NCBI RefSeq assembly: GCF_943734655.1
Contig: NC_071355.1
Coordinates: 20,472,268 to 20,536,267 of the forward strand
Direction: 5' to 3'
Length of the DNA: 64,000 nucleotides
From: Sabethes cyaneus
Lineage: Eukaryota; Arthropoda; Insecta; Diptera; Culicidae
A program made the translations under genes and the position numbers. Under the pieces are notes generated by a model. It did not search any database, had not been told where the DNA came from, and saw only the letters and a program-made list of their open reading frames with translations. This document shows positions 1-11,990 of this stretch, in pieces; positions within the stretch are counted from its first letter, which is position 1, and every line of letters begins with the position of its first letter.

Positions 1-2296
1 GATGTCCTAGCTTCGGCTGGACATATACTAAAATTGGAAGAAGTGAGGAAATACCCCCAATCTTTTTTATTTTTAAAATTATTGGAGTTTCTTTTTGAGC
101 TGAACAGTGTTCTATATAGCGACTTAAGCGAACTTTTTGCGAACTTTCTAGTTCCTCGAAGTTTAATCATCAAATACGAACTTGAAAGTACGGTTAATTA
201 CTTATTAAGCTGAATAGAGGTCTATTCACGATAATTTCGTATGATGATTAACCAAAAAAATTCCTTTTTATCGGAACTTTTGGTTACTTGGGTCTGTTCA
301 ATACTAAAACTTTGTGTCGGATCAGCGCGGCCACACTTTCGGAAATTTCGGTGTACTGTACGAAAATGTACGGGCACTTAACTTGGTACTATGCTGGGAA
401 AACCGAGCATTTATTCGGACCGAAAAACTAATCGTACGAAGTAAACTGGCTACTGTTCTGATCGAACGTTTGTTCGGGACTGATCCCTTTCGTGATTTAT
501 GCTCTTGATTTCTAACTGAACCGATAACGATCGAGACATTGTCGCTTGATATGCGATGTGTACGTTTAGTAGATCGATGCCCGGTAGCACCGTGCCCTAG
601 CGTTAACCTATCTATGCTATCTCTGTTTCGCAACACACACAATTTTTTTAAAAATCACTCATTGATTGGAGCGTCTAGGACTACTTCACCTATACATAGC
701 GACCACCAAAAGGATTTCACGTCAACTTGCATCTCGTACCTACGAATCGCTTAAGAATTCAGTGACTAAATCTTCCAAAAAAAGTTTTCCACGCCTAATG
801 AACTTTTTTCAGGAAATGATTCATGAAATGCAATTATCGAGATAAATTTTGAAAATGTATGAAGTGTGTTGTGTTGCACACGTAGACTATAGAAAAATCC
901 CCTCCAGTGAGGTGTTTGGGAAGGCTAAGGTGAAATACTAGAAAAGCGCTATTTGTGCAGGTCGGGTCACTTGAGTAGTCATGGTTGGGCCACCATAATT
1001 TTAAGCGCAGAAGCGCAATAATCACTAGAGAATGTCAGTCTCGTAAAATGTGATGAAATGAAGCAAAATTAATACGATAAATACTTAGATTTTTTTTGTT
1101 ATTTCATTGTAGTTGTACAATTCGGAAAAGGCGATTGTAGCAATACTGAATTTACAAGATCGCCAAAATTTCGCAAAAATGCAATTAAAAATAGGGTATG
1201 TGTACATATATGAGTCGTTGTTCATGGAATTCATTCTTTTCATGCCTCTATATAGAATTTCAATACGTATGTCTTAGATTTTCTGCGTTGGCCCAAGCTG
1301 TACAACATGGCCCGACAATGACAACATTTTTTGTCTTCACGTAAATGCCTATATCTTTTTTATTTTTCAAGCAATCAGTTCGAAACTTTCCGGAAATATA
1401 CATTATTCTTAGACCTTTGCAACGATGTATTTAGATTTCCAAAATTCCTTTTGAAACGAAAGTTATGGGCGAATTCCAAAACGTGGCCCAACCACGACGA
1501 CACTCCCCTATATTGGCTGGTTTCATTATCCCTGATTTTTATTTTCAGGTATAATAAGTTCAAGTTGTCATGTAGTTTTCGAGCCGTAAATCTCGTATGT
1601 GCATAGTATTTTTCGCTATAAATTCAATTATGGTTGTATATGAGCAGCATTGATCTTATATTTAATTTGTTAAAAAGGTATTTTTTATACCTTAATTTTC
1701 GTAAATACTGGTTTTACAAGAAAATTTTCGAATATCCAGGTTAGTCTCATATAACTGGTGCTTACAAACATACTTACATTATCCAACTAGCTCCCCCAAT
1801 TTACTAACAATTCCTTTCCCGAAATACTTGTGAAGATGCAGAGTACAACAGTAGCAACAAGTATTGGACTAACATTCCTTCCCATCCCATCAGGACCCGC
1901 CGTGGGACGTGGCCGGCGTCGGTAAAAATCAGCATGTAGGGACTTGATAAGGTTGCATAATGAGGAATAGCGTGCTGTCCCAAGTATGATTTTTCCAGCC
2001 ATGATTTTGCAATTTTCATCGGTCCTGGTCAATAACGGAGTAGCAGCACACGGGCGGTATCCTATGCTTATGCTTAACTTTTCAAGTAGGTCAGATATCG
2101 AAAAATCCTTTTAGCGTAACATTTCTGAAGGTATAAGCCCCTCAAAAAGAAACAAAATAAAATTCGATTTTTCTGATTTTCCAGAGTAGGGTCCCCCCTC
2201 AACGATGTGCATTAGCTCTGGCTTATGGCTGTAAGTTGGTGTTCGCGGACAATTTGAAATTATATCGTATTAAAGCTATACTGAAGATTGCAATAA
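1..2296. other. AT-rich intergenic DNA, no gene recognised
   Basis: All six frames hold only short open stretches without recognisable domains. A loose inverted pair around the string GGCCCAACCA occurs near 974-995 and 1483-1500, but I could not define element ends. I see no promoter, RNA gene or transposon protein here. Confidence 0.5.
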
Positions 2297-2314
2297 TAGC
2301 TTAGCTTAGCTTAG
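2297..2314. repeat. Short TTAGC pentanucleotide repeat
   Basis: Three to four tandem copies of TAGCT/TTAGC are followed by a segment running through GACTACCCGTAG and GATTGACCGAACC. That string resembles a common dispersed mosquito repeat, so this may be the start of an old element. No second end was found. Confidence 0.5.
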
Positions 2315-3694
2315 GTAGACTACCCGTAGTTGCACTCCGTGATTGACCGAACCAGTAAGATTGCACAAAGAACCAATTAAATGGTGCTTGGAAGTAGCAT
2401 GACATTCTCATTGTGCAACTTCTACTGATTCAATACTTTGAAAATTGACCAATAACGACGCCGGCCACGACCAAAAGGCTGTACTACAGGGGAAAAGGAA
2501 GGAATATTATTCCGATACTTGCTGCTGCTAGAGACCGCGGGTACCACTGCATCTCCACAAGTATCACGGGATAGGATTTGTGTTAGCAGGGCAAGGAACA
2601 GGAACAATGCGCGCGACAGCGACTACATTTCATCCATTACAAAAGCTTACCGCGGTCACTACTACACATTGTCGTTTAGAAAGTACGTGCGACGTATTTG
2701 GGCCTGAATTCGATTCAAGGATATGAATAATTATGCTTTGGACATTTATTTCCGTAAGAAAAATACAAACTAGTCTTTCGCGAATCCACTGTATGGACGG
2801 AAAATATTGCATCCGTCTTGTTAGATAAGGTGGACGATGACGATTTATCACGAATGTTTTGATTTGATTTAATATTTTCTCGCAAATTTTAGATAAAGAT
2901 ATCGAGGAGGTCACCAGTTACGGTCTAATCCGTTCACGAACCATTACATTAAAAACTTTCCTGCTCCACGAATTTATCGTTTCATAACAAAAATCATACA
3001 AGTAACGTATCTGGGCGCCCGGCCACCACGATCAGGGAGTCCTATATTCCGCTCTTCACCTGAGCCAAATATTATTATAAATTACAATACCAACTACTAT
3101 TCAAAACTGTTGGTTTCAATTTTAAATCTGCGTAATTGTCACGGTTTCGGATGAATTTGGTTGTCAAAGTTGTTGCAACGAACGAGGCACGAAAGCAAGC
3201 GATACTGATTCCTTGCAAAAAATACTCAGAAACTAACCTTAGGAGCATTAACGAAAACTGAGAATAATAATGTGCTTCATGGATGTTTAGAACAAAATTA
3301 AGTTAAGAATATTGTCCATTGCGAAAGCATTTCAAATTATTGGCGATTTTTACGAAGATGTTAGATAATCATCACCTAAGTTGATCAGCATTTCCTCCTA
3401 CCAACGCAAATACGTAAAGATATAGCGCCCTACACGCTCGGTTTACTGAAGATTGCAATAATGTGCAAGAAGTGCTGGACATTTTAATCAATTTGTAGAA
3501 CTAGCTCATCGGTAGAACTTTCCATCGCCCGTCCAGGTATTGTTCGAGTACAGCAATCATTGTCAGTTATTTGAAAAAGTTAAGCTTCTCAAGCAACAAT
3601 GTAAGTTTTATTGTACTCTTATCACGGGGACCAATTTTGGGCTTAATGCTATCAATAAGAAAGTAACATTTGCCTCCCACGGACAGTGACTATT
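2315..3694. other. Intergenic DNA, no gene recognised
   Basis: No coding signal is seen. The short phrase CTGAAGATTGCAATAAT occurs near 2281 and again near 3447, suggesting a short dispersed repeat. Confidence 0.45.
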
Positions 3695-3937
3695 GATGGC
3701 GCACGCTATGTTCGAAGGTGCTTATTATTTAACTTACATGCACCGCAGATTTCTCTTCACAGGATGTTACTATTGGTCAAAACAATTAATTTGAAGAAAG
3801 TCTTAAAATATTCTATTTTGGGTTTTTACGAAATTAAATTTTCAAAGTTATTTAGGGGTCTTCTCCTTTCAAGTGATCATATCCGAAGTAATCGACCACC
3901 TCCGATTTCAACCAAATTTGGTATAATTGCTTATAGA
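3695..3937. repeat. Left arm of a 240-bp foldback
   Basis: This arm pairs with 4118-4357 in inverted orientation over almost its whole length. Both arms contain GGTCAAAACAATTAATTT, GGCCACCTCCGATTTCAA (left arm: GACCACC) and TTTGGTATAATTG. Divergence is modest, with many single-base differences. A SINE tail fragment lies between the arms. Confidence 0.8.
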
Positions 3938-4117
3938 CTAATCTCATGTTTTAAGTCTTGACCTTGAAATACGGTCATACATATATATTAATATTTTTTG
4001 GAAACGATGGTTCTACAATTGATGAAGGGACGGTAGGGGAAAGAAATGAAAATTTTTAGGTGAAGGAGGAGATTGATCAATCTGTGCAAAAATTTGAGAC
4101 ATTGAATGTGGGGTCGG
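3938..4117 (-). mobile_element. SINE 3'-end fragment (reverse orientation)
   Basis: The segment contains the reverse complement of the 3' module seen at 8100-8187 and 53280-53360: TTTCCCCTACCGTC, CTTCATCAATTGTAGAACCA, then TTTC plus AAAAAATATT. It also carries CTTGACCTTGAAATACGGTC, shared with 7585-7605. It occupies the loop of the foldback. Confidence 0.65.
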
Positions 4118-4357
4118 AATGATCAATTATACCAAATTTGATTGAAATCGGAGGTGGCCGATTATAACGGATATGATCACCGGAGGGGAGATGACCCCTA
4201 TATAACCTTGAAAATTGAATTTCGTGAAAAAATCCGAGATAGAATATTCTAAGACCTTCTTTAAATTAATTGTTTTGACCAATACTAACATCCTATGAAG
4301 AGAATTCTGAGGAGCATTTAAGTTAAATAATAAGTACCTTCGGAGAGAGCGTGTGGC
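4118..4357. repeat. Right arm of a 240-bp foldback
   Basis: Inverted partner of 3695-3937. Its outer end abuts, within a few bases, the RTE reverse transcriptase fragment that begins at 4358. The arm may therefore have been carried with, or joined to, that retroelement piece. Confidence 0.8.
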
Positions 4358-4621
4358 GATGAATTGGAAGTGGTTAATAAGTTCGTATATTTGGGATCTC
4401 TGATGACCGCCGACAATAATACAAGTAAGAAGATCCAATGACACATTCAAGCTGGAAATCGAACCTACTTTTCCCTCCACAAGACGCTTCGATCTTGGAG
4501 CATACGTCGCCACACAAAGCGGACAATGTACAAAACGCTAATCAGATCGGTAGTCCTCTAGGAACTTGAGACAGTAACTTTACTTACGGGAGACATACGT
4601 GCACAAGCGTTGTAGCTCAGG
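4358..4621 (+). pseudogene. RTE-clade reverse transcriptase, C-terminal fragment
   Basis: The reading frame from 4358 gives a segment with FVYLGSLMTADNNTSKKIQ, then AGNRTYFSLHKTLRS and TMYKTLIRSVVL. This is the region just after the palm domain in RTE-clade non-LTR retrotransposons, where the family usually reads YLGSL and later LIRPVVLYG followed by ETW. In-frame stops interrupt it after KKIQ and after SVVL, and the frame ends in a stop near 4620. No upstream palm motifs are present. It is a short dead fragment, with no sign of the 3' end or target duplication. Confidence 0.8.
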
Positions 4622-7559
4622 ATTGCTGGCTTCTTGCCGAAGATGATTTTCCAGGAATATAATGGGCACGCTAGCGCCTCTACTTGTCTAGAGGTATCTA
4701 CAAGAGATCCTTTTCTTGTAAAAAATGAAAATTCAAAACTAACTTGCACAAAGTTGTGTTGACATTTGAATACACTCTAAATGAAAAATAAGCGCACCCA
4801 TTTGTGATTAACCCATTTTGGATTAAACACTTCCAAAAATCTCGGGCAGTTATTACTACTTACCCTGTATTCGGTGCAATTGATTCGCATCTTGTGTTGG
4901 AATGGATTTTCCGCCATCCACTCGACGCTGGAAAGCAAACAGTTTGTCACAACATAGCCAAAAAAATATCGTTTTCGATCGAAACATTCATAAATACTAC
5001 AAATTTCTTAAAACACCAGCGCTAACCATTCAATCACGGCCAATTTTTCCTCCTTTATCGTAATAGGCAAGAAAAAAAGGTTCACGGAATGACCTCTGGC
5101 GTCGCAAATATCCCGCAACAACGCGGGCGGGTGTTTCAGCGCGTTCAGCGCGTTCCGTGAAAGATTTATTTTCACTAATTCCAGGGTTGATTTTCGCCTA
5201 ATAGCCGAGCCTCGCGGCAAAATGCATTACATATAGCCAGAGAGCACACACATCGCCACGCACCCATTAGCAGCTAGTTTAGCTATAGTCTAGCGGTAGC
5301 TCCTCCTCGTAGGTCGATCGCAGGTGGAACGCTCTCGGAGTCAACCTAATGGCTCATAATTCATGGGATCTTCCTCATATTATAAATGCCATCATGTCGA
5401 GAGCCGAAGCCGAAGCCGAAGCTGGGCATGTACGCAGCCACTCTCCCGTTAACACCTGATAGTCAGATTCCCACAGATTCACACGGGGTCCTACGACGAC
5501 GAATGGAAGACGCGCAGGTAGGACAGCTTCGTGAGGTCGTCATCTTGTTAAGCCTAGTTGCGGTTATACTGCGGCTGCAACTCGTAAATTAGCGATCGTC
5601 GTCTGTCTACCCATCTCTGGTTCATCTTGGCATCAGCACGCGGAAGAACGCATCATGCGCCCGTTTGGTGCATCGTTGATCGACCCGCAGGCTGCCACGG
5701 CCACGGTGGGGAAAGTAATGAATGAATGAATGAGGCTTCTTCGCTGAAGCCTCCTACCTACCTTGCTGACCAGTCCAGTGATTTATTGGCCGTACATTAA
5801 TGTCACCGCTAACGACAGCAAACGGCGGTCCGCGGACCGCGGTTGGAAGAAACTGTCACTCGAAGGTCTGCGAACTGCGCATTAATTATCCATCGTAGCT
5901 AATTAATTGCGATCGCATCCGAAATCCTGCCTGCCTGCTCCGGAATGGCACGAATTCGGTAGCGCATTGCACCGTCGGTGATCCTTTTTTTCGCAATTAG
6001 CGCGTGGAAATCGTGAGTCTGCCCTTACGGTCGATTGATAAATCACCACTCGTTAACGATTATCGTGAATTTTAGCGTTTCGGGTGGCGAAGTTTCGGTT
6101 TGGATCCGACTTCGAGGGAGCCTCAATAATGGCCATTTAGTTTTATTTATCAGGTAGCAGTTCAACCGACTCGCACTTGAGCCTCACTCGCAGTGCCCGT
6201 GGCAACAGGTTCTGAAGTTTAATTGTTTCTTTTAATTAAATTAAAATTAATTGAATCGATATTTCGGAATAACAGGGTGGGAGCAATAAAAAGCCAAGCA
6301 GTAAGGATTTACGGTACTGGCGGTTTAATTGACTTAGTGCCGTGGCTTCAAGCGGAGAGAGCTCGCTTGAATGAGTTTGTTTGTAAGGATTGCTGGTGGA
6401 ACATGGTAATGCCGATGCCGAGCTCATCAAACGAGCTGACTTGTGGAGAAAAAAGTCAACTACCGGCGGAGATCGGAGGTTTTATACTTTTCCTCGATGT
6501 GAAATGTATCAATGCAATGCGATCTGGTTTAGTTGCTTTACAATAAGCGTGCAAAAGAACTTTATTGCCCGGGCCGTAAATCCACCGACGACCGGCCCGG
6601 ACCGGCTTATGGCTACGTGCGTAATGTGCACAGAACTGGAGGTAATTATTGGAATTAATGAGTGCATCGATTTTTATTGTAATTGGCGATTTATTTCGCA
6701 TAGATTTCTAGGTTATGTAATTGAAATGTTTTTATAAGAATGCCATAAAACGTTAAAGAATTGAAATTCAAAAGTAAATATAAACTACTAAATAGATTTA
6801 GCCTACATGCGTTGCCACGCGTCCAGCTGAAAGTGAATTGAATTCAGCTAACATAAAACGGCTTCAGCGTGGCGTAATCTATTAGTGGCTTTGCTTGCTT
6901 CTTGTAATTGGTCACCTGATTCCAAAAGTCGTTACAACATTTTTTTCATGCTTGAAAACCGCGCATTATTCGTTTGGGAGACATAATTATTACTTGAAAT
7001 TCCAAAAATGTGGGTCAAGCTGTGACAAAGATTACTAAATAGGTAGTTAAGAGTTTCACAAATTCTCTGGGAAGAAGTAAATCAGTATTCACAACCTTTA
7101 AGAAAATTTTAGCCGAAATGATCTTAATAGGTGAATGAAAAAAAACATGCTCAGGAAAGCTTTCGAAGATGCATTTGAATTTATCAACCATCGCATTTTG
7201 TTGGCAACAATGTTTACTAATTGCTTTCGATGTTCGAAAACATGCAGAAACAAATTGAAAATAGATCAATATTTAAAAAACTAAAAGCAAATTGTACACC
7301 TTGACGTGACCAAACATAAACAAAAGGTGGCGAAAGCACCGACAGGCATGTTTCGGGCCGATCCGAGAGTCCGATCTATACTAAAAAGTGCACGATTTTA
7401 ATTTACAAATCCAATGCTTGCTATGATCTTAATGAGAAATGATTCGAAAAACATCAACCGAATGCTGTTTCCCTGATAGTACTGGGATGTAAACAGCGAG
7501 TTTCGAAGGCATAAATATCCAGTGATTGATATCTTTTCTCCTCCGTTGGGCTTTCGATA
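4622..7559. other. Intergenic DNA, no gene recognised
   Basis: The 5240-6200 part is richer in GC than the rest and may be unique host DNA. A short CCGAAG repeat lies near 5403-5422 and an ATGA repeat near 5718-5735. No domain was recognised in the open frames at 4804-5025, 5386-5592 or 6223-6737. Confidence 0.4.
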
Positions 7560-7657
7560 AAATAGACTAATCTCAAGCTTTTAGTCTTGACCTTGAAATG
7601 CGGTCATACATATATATTAATATTTTTTGAAACGATGGTTCTACATTTGATGATGGG
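7560..7657 (-). mobile_element. SINE 3'-end fragment (reverse orientation)
   Basis: It carries the same 3' module as 3938-4117, including TTGACCTTGAAATGCGGTC and GAAACGATGGTTCTACA. It faces the SINE at 7881-8187 in inverted orientation, with a small MITE next to it. Confidence 0.65.
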
Positions 7658-7794
7658 ATTACCACCGAGCGAGAAGTTTTAATCTAACTACTTTTTACTT
7701 TCAGGACGACGACACTATGCCGGCCCTTACGACTTGCAAGGTACTGCACGTGACGTTGTTCGTCTGTCAGCGTGTGTTCTCGCTCGGTGGTAAT
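7658..7794. mobile_element. 137-bp MITE with 18-bp terminal inverted repeats
   Basis: The ends are ATTACCACCGAGCGAGAA and its exact reverse complement. The interior has no coding capacity. A target duplication is not clear, because both flanks are decayed SINE sequence. The superfamily cannot be assigned from the termini alone. Confidence 0.75.
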
Positions 7795-7880
7795 CTGCAA
7801 TTGATGTAGGAAGCGGCACAATATGTGTCGATAACCCAACCAAACGCGTCGCTATTCTTGAGAAGTGGATTTTGCGGTCT

Positions 7881-8187
7881 CCTTTTGTCCAGCGCCTCTA
7901 TGGTTCAAAGGTACAAGTACCAGCGAACCACATGCCCTGGCGGGTGTTGTGGGTTCGAATCCGGTTATAATCTCAGATTACAGCTTGGTTCGACTCATGC
8001 ACCTTCCAGCATTGGACAAAAGGTAGGAGTCAAAATGACCACTTGTCAAGCATAGTTACCAATACCCCCCCCCCCCCTTCCTTTCCGCTCTTCCCCTCCT
8101 TCACCAAAAAAATTTTCATTTTCTTTCCCCTGCCGTCCCTTCATCAAATGGAGAACCATCGTTTCAAAAAATATTGATTTCGACAAA
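7881..8187 (+). mobile_element. tRNA-derived SINE
   Basis: A polymerase III B box, GGTTCGAATCC, lies near 7952-7962 inside a T-arm-like stem (GTGGG before the loop). The body then shows CTTCCAGCATTGGACAAAAG, a C-rich run, TTTCCCCTGCCGTCCC, and the 3' module ending GAACCATCGTTTC plus A-rich sequence. The same 3' body recurs at 53127-53345 and 53641-53872, and partly at 26690-26770. It is non-autonomous, and I see no flanking target duplication. Confidence 0.7.
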
Positions 8188-8723
8188 ATGTTTATTTTTT
8201 GCTTTGCTGAAAGACACCGTGCTGATAAACAGCTGTCGTACTCAGGTTAGAGTGCGATAAAACGGCCAGTCGTTGCCGACCGTCGGCAAGAATGTTTTTT
8301 GGCAATACCACCACCATGTCTATTTTTACCAATTAGAAGCCTTTTTTACCAAGCACGCTTTTAACCTTCTGCCTCCTTATATTTTACTTCGAGGTTGCAA
8401 TTATGCTGCTTATCAGTCGGTGGGTATCTGGAGCACCAACATTAACCGTGCAGCCAGAGTGCGGGGTTTCAACAAGTTCTTTGAGTTCTTATATTGCATA
8501 ATATAGCTCTAAGATGTTGTACATAAAATAGGGATAGCCGGAAACTGGAACAAATAGTTGTTATGGTCGTATTGGATTTTATTTAACTGAATGAAAACTT
8601 CTGGCTGTTTGCAACAAGTATGTAGTCTGACTAGAGTAAAATGTTGCTTTGAAAATTCTTGATCGTTTGCTATCATTAACACATTTTTTAAAATTTTGCG
8701 ACTTGGTCCGGTCTGATTTAACA
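8188..8723. other. Intergenic DNA, no gene recognised
   Basis: AT-rich sequence with no recognised coding or repeat structure. Confidence 0.4.
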
Positions 8724-10123
8724 CCGAGCAGTCGAATCAAGCAATGGAGTCAAGCAGTTGGGTCGAGCAGTCACGTCGAGCAGTCAAATCGAGCAGTCTA
8801 GTTGGGTAGTTGAATCAAGCTGTTCAGTCAAGCAGTCCGGTCGAGCAGTTGAGTCGGGCAGTCGAGTTGAGTAGTTGAATCGAGTAGTCGAGTCGAGCAC
8901 TTGAGTCGAGCAGTCGAACCGAATGGTTTAATCACAGAGAACAGACATCCATTCAGGAACAAATTTTTCGGGAATTCTTGGATAAAATTTCAAATTAAAA
9001 TCACCTAATATGCTAGCGTCACCACCGCTATAGTTTCCCAACTAAATTATTCTTTTGATTTGCACACTGACAACCGTTGGCTCTTCTGGCGCTAGTATAT
9101 ATGGACTATAAGCGTTATGCTAGCGCCGCAAGCTAGCTGTTGTGAGTTTAGTGTAGAATTTTATGCGCCTTTAGCGACATCATCACTATAGTTTCCCAAC
9201 TAATTTGACATAAGTTTTATCCAAGTGGGGACCTTTCGCTTGGATGTCAGTTCTCTGTGGTTTAGTCAAGCATGGTCAGGGTCAAGCAAGTCGGGTCATG
9301 CGGTTAAGTCGAACAGTTGAGTCGAGCAGTCGAGTCGAGCAGTTCATTTGAGCAGTTTAGTCGAGCAGTTGAATCGAGTAGTCCAGTCAAACCGTTTATT
9401 CGAGCAGTTGAGTCTAGTCCAGTTGAGCAGCTGAGTCGAGCAGTCGAGTCGAGTCGAGCAGTCGAGTCGAGTAGTCTAGTCGAGCAGTTGAGTTGAGCAG
9501 TTGAGTTGAGCAGTCTAGTTGCGCGATCGGATCAAGCAGTTCAGTCGAGCAGTTAAGTCGAGCAGTTTAATCGAGTAGTTAAATCGAGCTGTCGAATCAA
9601 ACAGTTGAGTAGAGCAGTCGGGTTGAGTGGCTAAGTCGAGTAATCTAGTCGCGCTGATGAATCAAGCTGCCAGTTGAATCGAGCAATCAAATCGAGTAGT
9701 CTAGTCGTGCAGTTGAATCGAGCAATCGGATTGAGCAGTTGAGTCGAGCAGCCGATTCGAATAGTCCAAACGAGTAGTTGAGTCAAGCAGTTCATTCGAG
9801 CAGTTGAGTTGAGTAGTCCAATCGAGCAGTGGAATCAAGCAGTTGAATCGAGCAGTTGAGTCGAGCGTCAAATCGAACAGTTGAATCGAGCAGATAAATC
9901 ATGCTGTCCAATGTCCAGTCAAGCAGTCGAATCGAACACTCCAGTCGAGCAGTTCAATCGTACAGTTAAGTCAAATAGTCCACTCGAGCAGTTAAATCGA
10001 ACTGTTCAGTCAAGCAGTCAAGTCGATCTGTCTAATCAAGCAGTTGAGTCGAGCAGTCGAATCGAACAGTTCAGTTAAGCAGTCCAGTTGAACAATCAAA
10101 TCGAGCAGTCCAGCAGTCGACTA
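8724..10123. repeat. 13-bp tandem satellite array (GAGCAGTYGAGTC)
   Basis: Roughly eighty diverged copies of a 13-bp unit, consensus GAGCAGTYGAGTC, run in one orientation. Substitutions are common (A for G in GAATC; TAG for CAG) and some units are shortened. A MITE at 8934-9258 splits the array. The period is not a multiple of three, and the only open frame through it (9881-10078) is a by-product. Confidence 0.95.
8934..9258. mobile_element. 325-bp MITE inserted in the satellite array
   Basis: The ends are ACAGAGAACAGACATCCA and the reverse complement of ACAGAGAACTGACATCCA, an 18-bp terminal repeat with one mismatch. Satellite sequence flanks it on both sides as a 9-bp direct repeat, GGTTTAATC and GGTTTAGTC, one mismatch. 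The 8-9 bp duplication excludes Tc1/mariner. The superfamily is uncertain (Mutator-like or another class using 8-9 bp). Confidence 0.88.
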
Positions 10124-10263
10124 GTGAGATGACTGAGAAAACAACCCATTGCTACGAAAGCATGACGTCCTGTCAGGGACCTTTTTTTAGTTACCAATAA
10201 GCCTCTTATGATGTCCTGTCACAGACATGGTTTTCGGTACAGGCATATGCCTCTTATATAAAT
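10124..10263. other. Short spacer with CCTCTTAT repeats
   Basis: The phrase GCCTCTTAT occurs near 10201, 10250 and again near 10481, close to strings such as GATGTCCTGTCA. It looks like an old dispersed repeat, but ends cannot be set. Confidence 0.35.
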
Positions 10264-10510
10264 ACTAGCTGTAACCCCCGCGCGTTACCTCGCGTCTAAT
10301 TGTGAGCAAATTGGTGATACGCTATGTAATGCTAACGCTATGTAACTCTATGAGGTGCAACTACGTTACTTTTGCTCGTCTTGAATGTAAGTTGGTATGA
10401 TTGGTTTGAGTCTTTGCTTAATGTGGGCAATTATTACCACGAAAATACATATCGCGCCCCTCGTTTTGGCGACAGACATAAGCCTCTTATATTTATGATG
10501 ATATGTAAGC

Positions 10511-10600
10511 GGGAATGGCGGTAGCTTTACGCAAAAAGCTTTCGGGTACCAACCGAAAGATTGTTGGTTGTAATCCCACTTACCATTGCACCACCCGAAA
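10511..10600 (+). mobile_element. tRNA-like SINE head
   Basis: The stretch TTCGG-GTACCAA-CCGAA forms a perfect anticodon-like arm with a 7-base loop. It is followed by a T-arm-like GTTGG-TTGTAAT-CCCAC, whose loop resembles the B box. The same head occurs on the minus strand at 27430-27512 (CATTCGGGTACCAAC and GCGGG-AACGAGC-CCCAC). No acceptor stem is preserved, so this is a relic and not a functional tRNA. Confidence 0.55.
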
Positions 10601-11060
10601 GATTTTGACGTAGGACTACGTCTTTGTTTACTGTTTAGACTGGGTAGCACTTTGTGAAAACGAAAATAGAAGTGTAACGTTTGAATGATTTAAAATGGCA
10701 ATAAATACTAATCTACTGAGCGAAACGGAATAATTTATATGCCGTTGGATAGATAAAATGACCAACAATTTTATGGAGGTAGTAAAAGAGCAATTTTATG
10801 GAGGGCGTAAGAGAGGGGGGGGGGTCCATGCAAATGAAATACAAATTTCTTCAAAATTTGATAACTAATCAAACAAATGGAACCAAATTTGGCGTGCGGG
10901 GGTTTCAGAAGGCAAGAATTTTTTCTATGGTGAATTGTGACCCCTCCCTTATTTAAGAGGGGGGGAGGACTTCCATGCTAATGAAACACCAACTTCCTCA
11001 TAACTCGAGAACTAATTGAGCATTTGGAACCAAATATATGTTGAATATATATTGAATCTA

Positions 11061-11990
11061 ATGTGAAGCGTGATCCGTCGTCTTTTTGGAATTTCACCAA
11101 AAGCCGTAGAAAGGGCAGCAGAGTTCCAAATATCGTTTTTTATAGGGACGCATCAGCGAGTAACGCAGAAGACTTCACAAACCTATTTGCGGATTTCTTT
11201 CAAACTGTGTACTGCAACGATCCTCCGACAAACCAACGTGAAGCAATCCGAAATATAGAAATGTTTGACTTGGGCCTTCCTCCAATGAGGCTATCGGTAA
11301 GCGATGTATCATCGGCTCTCTCTGCAGTAGACACCATCAAAGGACCGGGTCATGACGGACTAACACAACGCTATTTTTAAAACAATGTGCTGCAACACTT
11401 GCTCTTCCTCTTAAAATGATTTTAAACAGCTCCCTCACTACTGGTGTCTTCCCCTGTGCTTGGAAGCATCTGGCAACTCGAACGACGTCGAAAACTATAA
11501 AGGAATCTCGGTTCTAAATATCATAGCAAAAGTCTTTGAGAAAATAGTTCATCATTCGCTTTCTGCAGCGGTTCGCTACGTAATCACCAATTATCAACAT
11601 GAGTTTGTTAAATATCGCTCCACCGTCTCTAACCTCATGTGCTTCGTAACTAACGTGATAAAGCGCACAGAGAAACGTCAACAGGTAGATACAATCTGCA
11701 TCGATTTCACTAAGGCTTTCGATAAGGTGCCTCACGTGCTAGCAATTGAGAAAATGAAACGTATAGGTCTTCCAGATTGGATGTGTAACTGGTTGCACTC
11801 TTACTTGGGTGGCCGGACTGCTTCTGTGAGTGTTCAAGGAATTAAATTCCATTGCTTTCCTATTCCATCCGGAGTACCCCAAGGCAGTATCCTAGGACCA
11901 TTAATTTTCGTGCTTTTTGTAAATGATATTTGTAATTGCATCGAATCATTAGAACCATTACATCCTCTCTCCCATACAAATGAAATACAA
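11061..11990 (+). pseudogene. Jockey/CR1-like reverse transcriptase fragment
   Basis: The first frame (about 11063-11377) includes RDPSSFWNFTKSRRKGSRVP, then IKGPGHDGLTQRYF, matching the pre-palm segment where the family reads K-S-PGPDGI. After a stop and frameshift, 11460-12002 carries VENYKGISVLNIIAKVFEKI, motif A as IDFTKAFDKV with its aspartate, and motif B as SGVPQGSILGPLIFVLFVND. The protein breaks off before the YADD motif. At the break, near 11985, the DNA passes directly into CCATACAAATGAAATAC of the surrounding minisatellite. The element therefore lost its 3' half and lies inside a repeat unit. Confidence 0.88.

Noticed and set aside
8724..10123. CRISPR-like array of short repeats
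   Set aside because: Units are contiguous 13-bp tandem copies without unique spacers, in a eukaryotic genome.
10511..10600. Functional tRNA gene
   Set aside because: Anticodon and T arms fold, but the acceptor stem does not and the D arm is poor; a second decayed copy at 27430 indicates a SINE.
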